Part shown: positions 16,603 through 23,377 of the stretch, in pieces
Layout of the letters: every line of letters begins with the position of its first letter
Numbering within the stretch: position 1 is the first letter of the stretch
Origin: CBDUQI01 sp965369325
GTDB lineage: Bacteria > Pseudomonadota > Gammaproteobacteria > Steroidobacterales > JBCBZW01
Assembly: GCA_965369325.1 (NCBI GenBank)
Contig: CBDUQI010000073.1
Span: 1 to 24,431, forward strand
Length of the DNA stretch: 24,431 bases
Direction: 5' to 3'
Notes under the pieces: generated by a model
What the model saw: the letters and a program-made list of their open reading frames with translations, nothing else
The model's database searches: none
What the model was told of the DNA's origin: nothing
Program-made: the position numbers and the translations under genes

Positions 16603-18140
16603 ATGGGGCGTCCGCCGGGTTAAGCTGGCGGTCGCCGGTCGTATTGGCTGGGCTTGTTGCTCTGGCGGCCATTGCCATCCTGCATCAAACGTTCGGTTCG
16701 ATGCTGAGTATCTGGTTGCGCTCAGATACTTTTGCTCACGGCCTTCTGATTTTTCCGGTAACCCTCTGGCTGCTTTGGCGCCAGCGTGAAGTGCTGCGCG
16801 GCATTCCCGTTAGCGTCAGCCCGTTGGCGCTGGTGGCGGTGTTGCTGGTCGGGCTGGCATGGGTGGTCGGGCGGCTGACCGATACACTGGTGGTGGAGCA
16901 ACTAGCACTGGTGGCGGTGCTGCCAACCTTGGTATGGCTGTTGCTCGGCTGGCGCTGGCTGCGTGCCGGCGCTTTCCCGCTGGCCTTTTTGGTATTCGCG
17001 GTGCCGTTTGGTGAGGCGCTGATTCCGCCGCTGATGGACTTTACCGCTGTGTTTACCGTGCGTGCGCTGGAGCTAACTGGCATACCGGTGTATCGCGACG
17101 GGCTGTACTTCAGCATCCCTTCGGGGGACTTTGAGGTCGCCAAGGCCTGCAGTGGGATTCGATATCTGATTGCCTCGGTGGCACTGGGCAGTCTGTATGC
17201 TTACGTCACCTACAAAGCCCTGTGGCGACGATTGCTGTTTATCGCCCTGTCGTTGGTAGTGCCGGTGTTGGCGAATGGCTTGCGCGCTTACGGCATCGTG
17301 ATGCTGGCACATCTCAGCGAGATGCGTCTGGCGGTTGGGGTGGATCATCTGGTGTACGGATGGCTTTTCTTCGGCATTGTGATTTTTCTGCTGTTCTGGG
17401 CGGGCGGTTTTTTTCGTGAAGATGAGGAGGAGGTGCCGCCGGGTGCAGGCGTAACTAGCGCTTCCGGTAGCCTCGCGGCAACGGTGAATCCCGGCATGCA
17501 AATGATGCTTGGTGCGCTGGCGCTGGCCGTGCTCGTGGCGGCAGTCGTGGCGGGCAATCGTGAGTACGCCGGGCCAGGCACCCAGTGGCGTTCACCGGCT
17601 TTTGCCGTCGCGGGTGAGGGTTGGATCGGGCCGGCCGCACGCGGTGAGGGTTGGGTGCCGGGCTACGACGGTGCCGATGCGCTCTTGCAAGGGCGCTACT
17701 CGCACCAGGACACGCAGGTAGATGTGGTGATGGCCGTCTACGGCCCGCGTCCCGCCGCCGAGTTGATTAACAGTCAGAATCGTATGTTCGACGACAGCAT
17801 CTGGCGCCGTGTCGAGCAACGCCCGGTGAGCCTGCAGATAGAGGGTCAGAAGCACAGATTTACCATGCTGCGCCTGCATGCGTATGACGAACAATTGCTT
17901 ATCTGGTATTGGTTTACGGTCGGCGGTGCCAGCACTAACAACCCATTTGCGGTAAAGACGCGTCAGGTGCTGAATCTGGCGACCGGGCAACCGCAGGCGG
18001 CATCAATGACAGCGGTGCTTACCGATGGCACGCGACTGGATGCCAATGCGGATCTTCAGCGGTTTGTGAAGACCCACTTTGCTGCGTTGATTCGCTGTGC
18101 GACGGCGCTCGATGCGCACGGATGTGAGCAAGCGCCATGA
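16599..18140 (+). CDS. xrtA: Exosortase A fused to a C-terminal EpsI domain
   Basis: Membrane transpeptidase-like enzyme of 513 aa that is expected to recognise and cleave PEP-CTERM tails. The N-terminal ~270 residues are polytopic (about eight hydrophobic segments). The conserved catalytic set is present: Cys184 (AKACSGIRYLIAS), Arg229 (NGLRAYG) and His250 (VDHLVYGWLFFG). After an acidic linker (~272-295) comes one more TM helix (~303-318) and a ~190-residue EpsI/DUF3485-type domain (for example AVYGPRPAAELINSQNRMFDD and WYWFTVGG). EpsI is a separate protein in some EPS clusters; here the two are one frame without interruption. GTG 16599 overlaps the stp1 stop, with TGGAG (16586-16590) at eight bases; it overlaps stp2 by ATGA. 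Catalytic residues are seen; activity and targets are family knowledge. Confidence 0.95.
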   Translation: MNGASAGLSWRSPVVLAGLVALAAIAILHQTFGSMLSIWLRSDTFAHGLLIFPVTLWLLWRQREVLRGIPVSVSPLALVAVLLVGLAWVVGRLTDTLVVEQLALVAVLPTLVWLLLGWRWLRAGAFPLAFLVFAVPFGEALIPPLMDFTAVFTVRALELTGIPVYRDGLYFSIPSGDFEVAKACSGIRYLIASVALGSLYAYVTYKALWRRLLFIALSLVVPVLANGLRAYGIVMLAHLSEMRLAVGVDHLVYGWLFFGIVIFLLFWAGGFFREDEEEVPPGAGVTSASGSLAATVNPGMQMMLGALALAVLVAAVVAGNREYAGPGTQWRSPAFAVAGEGWIGPAARGEGWVPGYDGADALLQGRYSHQDTQVDVVMAVYGPRPAAELINSQNRMFDDSIWRRVEQRPVSLQIEGQKHRFTMLRLHAYDEQLLIWYWFTVGGASTNNPFAVKTRQVLNLATGQPQAASMTAVLTDGTRLDANADLQRFVKTHFAALIRCATALDAHGCEQAP

Positions 18141-19336
18141 GCCGCACGAACACACCGACGCAACCGCCCCTGGTCGCACATGTGATTTTCCGGCTGGGTA
18201 TCGGTGGTCTGGAGAACGGTCTGGTTAACTTGATCAACCGGATGCCATCCGAGCGTTACCGTCACGTTATCGTATGCCTGTCGGAATCCACAGATTTTGC
18301 TGCGCGCCTGCGGGACAAGCACGTGCAGATCTACGAAATGCATAAACGGCCGGGTAAGGATGTGGGTGTTTACTGGCGGCTGTGGCGCTTATTTCGCCAA
18401 ATACGGCCGGACATTGTGCATACCCGCAACCTCGGCACGCTCGATGCGCTGGTGCCCGCATGGCTGGCGGGCGTTCGCCACCGTGTGCACGGCTTGCACG
18501 GATGGGAGGCGTGGGATCTGAAGGGCACCAACGCCAAGTACACGTTATTGCAACGCGCGTTAAGTCCGCTGGTATCGCGCTATATCGCGTTGTCTCGTGA
18601 TCTGCAGGCATGGTTGCAGCGCCAGATCCACGTCCGTGAGCAGCGTATCGCGCATATTTGCAACGGCGTTGATACCGATCGCTTTAGCGCGCAGGCGCCG
18701 CAGGAAGTCGTCGGATGGCCGAGCGCATTTTCGCAGCCGGGCCAGTTCGTGATCGGCACAGTGGGACGATTGGACCCGATTAAGGATCAACTTGGGCTGA
18801 TTGACGCCTTTGCGCAACTGCACCAGCGCGGCGGCGATGGCGATAGTGTCAGTAACAGCCTGCGGCTGGTGATCGTTGGCGATGGACCGCAGCGCCAGGC
18901 GTTAGTCGACCGCGTGGCCAGCCTCGGATTGCAGGAGGCGGTGTGGTTGAGTGGTGCGCGCAGCGATGTGCCGGCACTGTTCAGTCGTTTTGATGTGTTC
19001 GCGCTGCCGTCGTTAAACGAAGGCATCTCCAATACCATTTTGGAGGCGATGGCCAGCGGCCTGCCCGTGGTGGCCACCGCGGTGGGCGGTAATCCTGAAC
19101 TGGTACAGGACGGGCATACCGGGGCGCTGGTGCCGGCGTCGGATCCGCGCGCGCTCGCACAGGCGATCCAACAATACTCGGATGACGAGCAACGTCTTCA
19201 CTCGCATGCGCAGGCAGCGCGTGCATTGGCGCAGGAACGGTTTAGTATGCAGGCTATGGTCAGCGGCTATATGCAAGTTTACGATCAGCTTTTGAACAAC
19301 ACGGTGGGCGGCCTTGTGTCGGCCCGGGAGCAGTAG
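18137..19336 (+). CDS. Glycosyltransferase stp2, XrtA/EPS-system type (GT4)
   Basis: GT4-type glycosyltransferase of 399 aa resembling TIGR03088. The start gives VAHVIFRLGIGGLENGLVNL, with the acceptor-side glycine loop (GIGGLENG) typical of the family. RPDIVHTRNLGTLDAL and HRVHGLHGWEAWD follow. The C-domain has FVIGTVGRLDPIKDQ, LRLVIVGDGPQR and the donor-sugar motif NEGISNTILEAMASGLPVVA with both acidic residues of the E-x7-E motif. It probably acts on the cytoplasmic face, adding a sugar to the lipid-linked EPS unit. ATG 18137 overlaps the exosortase stop (ATGA), and the next gene begins three bases after the stop. The sugar specificity is not readable. Confidence 0.93.
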   Translation: MSRTNTPTQPPLVAHVIFRLGIGGLENGLVNLINRMPSERYRHVIVCLSESTDFAARLRDKHVQIYEMHKRPGKDVGVYWRLWRLFRQIRPDIVHTRNLGTLDALVPAWLAGVRHRVHGLHGWEAWDLKGTNAKYTLLQRALSPLVSRYIALSRDLQAWLQRQIHVREQRIAHICNGVDTDRFSAQAPQEVVGWPSAFSQPGQFVIGTVGRLDPIKDQLGLIDAFAQLHQRGGDGDSVSNSLRLVIVGDGPQRQALVDRVASLGLQEAVWLSGARSDVPALFSRFDVFALPSLNEGISNTILEAMASGLPVVATAVGGNPELVQDGHTGALVPASDPRALAQAIQQYSDDEQRLHSHAQAARALAQERFSMQAMVSGYMQVYDQLLNNTVGGLVSAREQ

Positions 19337-19339
19337 GGT

Positions 19340-21256
19340 ATGTGTGGTATTGCGGGAATTTTTGACACGCGGAGTCGGCAGGAGATTTCCAGACCCGTGT
19401 TGGAGCAGATGACCTCATCCATTGAGCATCGTGGCCCTGATGCCAACGGCTATCATATGGAGCCGGGTTTGGCGCTGGGCCATCGACGCTTGGCCATCAT
19501 TGATCTGGCTAGCGGGCACCAGCCCATGTTCAGCGCCGACGGCGCCATTGCGCTCACGTACAACGGCGAGATTTACAACTTTCTGGCCTTGCGCGAAGAA
19601 CTGATCGCCAAGGGACACCAGTTCAAGACCCGTTGCGATACCGAGGTAATTATCTACGCCTGGCTGGAGTGGGGCGAGCGTTGCGTTGAGCGCTTTAACG
19701 GTATGTTCGCGTTCGCACTGTGGGACAGCCGTAAGCAAACACTGTTCCTGGCCCGCGATCGTATTGGCATCAAGCCGCTTTACTACGCGGAGTTGGCGGA
19801 TGGGCTGGTGTTGTTCGGCTCCGAGCTCAAAGTGTTGTTGCAGCACCCGGGGCTTGTGCGTGAAGTGGACCCTCAGGCGGTGGAGGAGTACTTCGCGTTT
19901 GGTTATGTGCCCGATCCGCGGACTATCTTAAAAAACGTACACAAGCTTGAATCCGGCCACACCCTGAGCCTGGTGCGTGGGCAGAGCGTCCCCGCACAGT
20001 ACCAGTACTGGGATGTGGACTTCACTGCGCAGGAGCATCCGGGTGAGCAGGCGCTGATGGGCGAGATCGCTGATCGTGTGCGCGGGGCAGTGGAACGGCG
20101 CCTGGTCGCCGAGGTGCCGTTAGGGGCGTTTCTCAGCGGCGGCGTGGATTCCAGCGCAGTGGTCGCTATGATGGCAGGCATCAGCCCGGATCCGGTGAAG
20201 ACTTGTTCGATTGCTTTCGGCGAGCGCAAATTCGATGAGTCCAATTATGCGGCGCAGGTGGCCAAACAATACAAGACGGATCATCGCGTAGAGCGGGTGG
20301 ATCCGAATGATTTTGATTTGGTGTCGGAACTGTCGCGACTGTATGACGAGCCTTACGCCGACAGCTCTGCGATGCCGACCTACCGGGTGTGCGAGTTGGC
20401 CCGGCGTGAAGTCACCGTCGCGTTGTCGGGCGATGGTGGTGATGAGAACTTTGCCGGCTACCGGCGCTATCGCTGGCATGCATTGGAGGAGCGCGTGCGC
20501 AAAGTGCTGCCGGATGGTTTGCGCAAACCCATGTTCGGTTTGGCTGGTGCGATTTACCCAAAAATGGACTGGGCACCAAAATTCCTGCGGGCCAAAACTA
20601 CGCTTCAGGCCATCGCACGCAGCAGCATGGAGGGCTACTTGCATGGCGTATCGATTTTTCCGGCGCAGTTGCGGGCGCAGTTGTTCAGCGGTGACTTCAA
20701 TCGCGAGTTGGGCGGTTATCAAGCCATGGAAGTGTTTGAGCGCTACGCCGCCAACGCGCCGGTGCCCGACGCCCTGTCGCTGGTGCAGTACCTGGATTTC
20801 AAAACCTATTTGCCGGGCGATATTCTGACCAAGGTAGACCGCGCTAGCATGGCGCACAGCCTGGAGGTGAGGGTGCCGCTACTCGATCACACCTTTGTGG
20901 AGTACGTGGCTGGGTTGCCAGCGGACTGTAAACTGCGTGGTCGCGAAGGCAAATATATTTTCAAAAAATCGCTGGAGAACCATTTGTCTGACGATATTCT
21001 CTATCGCCCGAAGATGGGCTTTGGGGTACCGCTTGGCACGTGGTTCCGCGGGCCGTTGAAGGAGCGCGTGCGCGAGGCGATTACCGGTGAGACCCTGCGC
21101 AGCACCGGGTACTTTGATGAGAACATGTTGCGAAACCTGGTTGATCAGCACCAGAGCGGCGTACGTGATTACACTGCGGTGTTGTGGGCATTGTTGATGT
21201 TCGAAGGCTTTGTCAGCGAGGTGTTACCCGCGCAAGTGAGTCGCGCCGCGGCTTGA
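19340..21256 (+). CDS. Asparagine-synthase-like amidotransferase, XrtA type
   Basis: A 638-aa class II glutamine amidotransferase fused to an ATP-PP synthase domain, resembling TIGR03108. Cys2 (MCGIAGIFD) is the glutaminase nucleophile; RGPDANG (31-37) and YNGEIYN (74-80) are glutamine-site motifs. The synthase domain has the PP-loop SGGVDSS (266-272), followed by LSGDGGDENFAGYRRYR and the late segment KVDRASMAHSLEVRVPLLDH. In EPS clusters such proteins are thought to amidate a sugar acid or another polysaccharide group rather than make free asparagine; this is inference from context. ATG 19340 lies three bases after the stp2 stop, with GGGAG (19326-19330) upstream. It is the last gene of the plus-strand run and faces a minus-strand gene 21 bases away. 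Confidence 0.94.
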   Translation: MCGIAGIFDTRSRQEISRPVLEQMTSSIEHRGPDANGYHMEPGLALGHRRLAIIDLASGHQPMFSADGAIALTYNGEIYNFLALREELIAKGHQFKTRCDTEVIIYAWLEWGERCVERFNGMFAFALWDSRKQTLFLARDRIGIKPLYYAELADGLVLFGSELKVLLQHPGLVREVDPQAVEEYFAFGYVPDPRTILKNVHKLESGHTLSLVRGQSVPAQYQYWDVDFTAQEHPGEQALMGEIADRVRGAVERRLVAEVPLGAFLSGGVDSSAVVAMMAGISPDPVKTCSIAFGERKFDESNYAAQVAKQYKTDHRVERVDPNDFDLVSELSRLYDEPYADSSAMPTYRVCELARREVTVALSGDGGDENFAGYRRYRWHALEERVRKVLPDGLRKPMFGLAGAIYPKMDWAPKFLRAKTTLQAIARSSMEGYLHGVSIFPAQLRAQLFSGDFNRELGGYQAMEVFERYAANAPVPDALSLVQYLDFKTYLPGDILTKVDRASMAHSLEVRVPLLDHTFVEYVAGLPADCKLRGREGKYIFKKSLENHLSDDILYRPKMGFGVPLGTWFRGPLKERVREAITGETLRSTGYFDENMLRNLVDQHQSGVRDYTAVLWALLMFEGFVSEVLPAQVSRAAA

Positions 21257-21267
21257 GCAATACTCGC

Positions 21268-21288
21268 CCGGCGCCGCTCAGGTGCCGG
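21268..21288. terminator. Hairpin between convergent genes, possible bidirectional terminator
   Basis: CCGGCGCC (21268-21275) pairs with GGTGCCGG (21281-21288), eight pairs including one G-U, around a five-base loop. It lies at the convergent ends of the amidotransferase gene and the minus-strand GNAT gene, whose stop codon falls in the loop. No T-tract follows on either strand, so intrinsic termination is uncertain. Confidence 0.35.
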
Positions 21289-22342
21289 AGCGTAGCCAGC
21301 GGCTGGCCAGTGTTTTAGCCGATCCCGCCAGCCCGACGATGGTGGTGGGCCGGTAAATGCGCAGGCCCCAGCGCTCGCGTCGATGTGACATCCAGTCTTT
21401 TTTGTAGTTGTCATCGCCGCACAGGTAGTCGATCACCTGCACACTATCTGTGTCGATGGCCTCACGCATCAGATGCCGGGTGAGAATCGAGCCGACCGAG
21501 TAACGCTGATACTCTGGATTGTACGCGAGCTTGAAAATGTTGGCGGTGCCCCGATAGGTAAACCACAGTTGCGCGGCGGCCGCCTTACCGTCCACCCGGC
21601 ATACGCCCAGCCTTAGCCACCCTCGATTGGCAAATTCGCGCACGATCTCGCGGATGCAATCTTTGTATGGCTCGTCTTGTTTCCAGCTCATCGTGTAGAT
21701 GTGCTCATACTCATCCATTACTGGGTCGATGTGCTGCGCCTCGGTAATAATCTGCAACTGCACCTCTGGGTGCTCGCGGCGCAGTTTGCGCTCTTTACGA
21801 TTAATGGTGTTGCGCACTTTGGAGGCGAGACTTTGCTCATACTGCTCAAAATCGCGCCCGTCCACCTCCAGATACCAGTTACCGAAGCGCATGTATCGCT
21901 GCAGTACGCAGTTGTTGTTGCCGAAGGCCTCTGCCAGCGCCTCGAACGTGGCAGCCTCCTGAGCTAGTGGGTTCAAGTCCAGCGATTGCCATTTTAGATG
22001 CTCGCGCAAACCGTCTGCCAGCGCTTGGCATACCACGTTAGTCGGTTCATCCGGTGCGATCAACGGAGCGAACAGTGCTGTGTAATAGTTGCTTAGTGCG
22101 CGCAACTCCCGGATTTTTAGCAGGCCGCTGCTGGCGGTGTGGGCTATAAGCGGCAAAATTGCGCGAACCCGCTCCCCATCACGCAGGCACACCAAAACTG
22201 GATGTTCATCGGCGCTCAATACATGCGCAGAGAGAATTTTCATCCACGGCAACGTCTGATCAAAGGTGGCCGCGTGTTGCTCAAAAAAAGCCTGCTCCGC
22301 GGGTGGTAGGTCGGCGAAGCTGTGGTAAAGAGTAATGCTCAT
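21278..22342 (-). CDS. GNAT-fold acyltransferase-like protein (BioF2/CelD type)
   Basis: A 354-aa protein with an Acetyltransf_6-like (PF13480) second half: VRNTINRKERKLRREHPEVQ, then RVDGKAAAAQLWFTYRGTAN, FKLAYNPEYQRYSVGSILTR and VIDYLCGDDNYKKDWMSHRR, the usual order in the family. ATG at 22342 is chosen; the frame stays open to 22576 but those extra 78 residues are compositionally odd (Pro/Ser/Thr-rich) and overlap the sulfotransferase gene. The ribosome site is weak. No signal peptide or TM segment is evident. Relatives sit in polysaccharide and cellulose gene clusters and are thought to acylate sugars or add amino acids. It is a distant-looking relative of the FemAB-like protein at 14241-15284. 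It follows the sulfotransferase by 79 bases and is probably cotranscribed. Confidence 0.86.
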   Translation of the reverse strand: MSITLYHSFADLPPAEQAFFEQHAATFDQTLPWMKILSAHVLSADEHPVLVCLRDGERVRAILPLIAHTASSGLLKIRELRALSNYYTALFAPLIAPDEPTNVVCQALADGLREHLKWQSLDLNPLAQEAATFEALAEAFGNNNCVLQRYMRFGNWYLEVDGRDFEQYEQSLASKVRNTINRKERKLRREHPEVQLQIITEAQHIDPVMDEYEHIYTMSWKQDEPYKDCIREIVREFANRGWLRLGVCRVDGKAAAAQLWFTYRGTANIFKLAYNPEYQRYSVGSILTRHLMREAIDTDSVQVIDYLCGDDNYKKDWMSHRRERWGLRIYRPTTIVGLAGSAKTLASRWLRSGT

Positions 22343-22421
22343 GGTGTTCGGGCAAGGTCCTGTTGCGGTGGGCGGTGCGCCCGTACAGCTGCTGGCGAGG
22401 GCAAGTGCCGTAGGTGGCGGA

Positions 22422-23240
22422 TTAGAGCTTCCAGGAGGCAGCGTCCAGTCGTTCGAACAGCGCGTCGCAGTGCCGGCGGACTTGCGCGGCAATGTCTGGG
22501 GCGGCAGCTTTGCCGATGGATCGTGCCGTGACGAAACTGGAGTGTTCTGGGCGGTACTCAAGGTCGAAAAAATCAAATATCGCCGGGAAGTGCCCGCCGG
22601 GATTGCTGACGAAGGTCTCGTAGTTGATCAGGCGCATGCGATCGTCCTGATCCAGTGCCTGATCAAAAAACAGTTGATTGCGCCACATCCAAAAAAGTGC
22701 GCAGGCCGACGGATTGTCAAGCGCCGCGTGGTGCAACTCGTTCAGCAGTTGCAGGCTGGCCTCGCTCATTCCACGTCCGCGCCAGCCGGCGGCCTCGCGC
22801 CCGTCCGCGACAATCTGGTGCACGGTGTCCGGCATGCCATTCCATTTGACCACGTGGGAGTTGACCACGTCATCATAGCGGCGGTAAATCCATACCCCAC
22901 ACGAGCCGGGATAAGCATCCAGCAGGTGTTTGAGATCGTGCAGTTCGCACAGTACCTTAATCACGATGAACGGGGCAGCTGAGGCCTCAATCAATTGAGG
23001 CACCCGCTCTTGCATCAGCTCGTAATCTTTGTATGCGCGCGGATCGACCTCGTGGAAGACGTCGGTATGGGTGCTGCGCTCCAGCACGTTCATCAGCATG
23101 TTGGTGCCGGAGCGTTGTACGCCGGCGACGAATAGAACCCGCTTTTCACCCACGCCGCCAAGGGCGTTGATACGCTGGGTAACCCGCTTCTTTAACATTC
23201 GAAAGCTCTGCTCGGCTTTTCGCGAAAGGTTGCCTGACAT
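22422..23240 (-). CDS. Sulfotransferase (PAPS-dependent)
   Basis: A 272-aa sulfotransferase-fold protein predicted to transfer sulfate from PAPS, probably to a carbohydrate. The 5'-phosphosulfate loop is VAGVQRSGTNMLMNVLERS (38-56), with the P-loop-like QRSGTN. The 3'-phosphate segment is GVWIYRRYDDVVNSH (115-129), with Arg120/Arg121 and Ser128. MRLINYETFVSNP (202-214) matches the usual late segment of the fold. There is no signal peptide, so it should act in the cytoplasm or at the membrane. Its location next to an EPS operon suggests sulfation of the EPS repeat unit, but this is inference; a lipid or other glycan is possible. ATG 23240 is the likely start; only a weak AAGAG-like ribosome site is visible. 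Genes for PAPS synthesis are not in the window. Confidence 0.88.
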   Translation of the reverse strand: MSGNLSRKAEQSFRMLKKRVTQRINALGGVGEKRVLFVAGVQRSGTNMLMNVLERSTHTDVFHEVDPRAYKDYELMQERVPQLIEASAAPFIVIKVLCELHDLKHLLDAYPGSCGVWIYRRYDDVVNSHVVKWNGMPDTVHQIVADGREAAGWRGRGMSEASLQLLNELHHAALDNPSACALFWMWRNQLFFDQALDQDDRMRLINYETFVSNPGGHFPAIFDFFDLEYRPEHSSFVTARSIGKAAAPDIAAQVRRHCDALFERLDAASWKL

Positions 23241-23377
23241 GACTGCAAAGTGCTCTTGTAAGTGACTATGTTACGGATGGAAGTCTACCGGAAAGGGGAG
23301 GGTAGATGGCTGCTCTGGAACACAAATTTATCTGTTTGGCCGAGGGTGTTCGCCATGCGCAGCGCTTGGGCATGCCG
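23241..23377 (-). other. Intergenic gap upstream of the sulfotransferase gene
   Basis: 137 bases between the sulfotransferase start and the stop of the preceding minus-strand gene. It has a GAACAC/GTGTTC inverted repeat about 22 bases apart (near 23318-23350) and no clear promoter. I found no GG-N10-GC element reading on the minus strand. A promoter for the sulfotransferase-GNAT pair would have to lie here or further upstream. Confidence 0.3.

Noticed and set aside
20120..20857. 245-residue minus-strand open frame
   Set aside because: Antisense to the amidotransferase synthase domain, with no motif of its own.
22343..22576. Upstream extension of the minus-strand GNAT frame (78 residues)
   Set aside because: It overlaps the sulfotransferase gene, is Pro/Ser/Thr-rich and unlike the family; ATG at 22342 gives a sensible N-terminus.
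22335..22982. 215-residue plus-strand open frame
   Set aside because: Antisense to the sulfotransferase, whose family motifs are clear; the plus-strand translation shows no recognisable domain.
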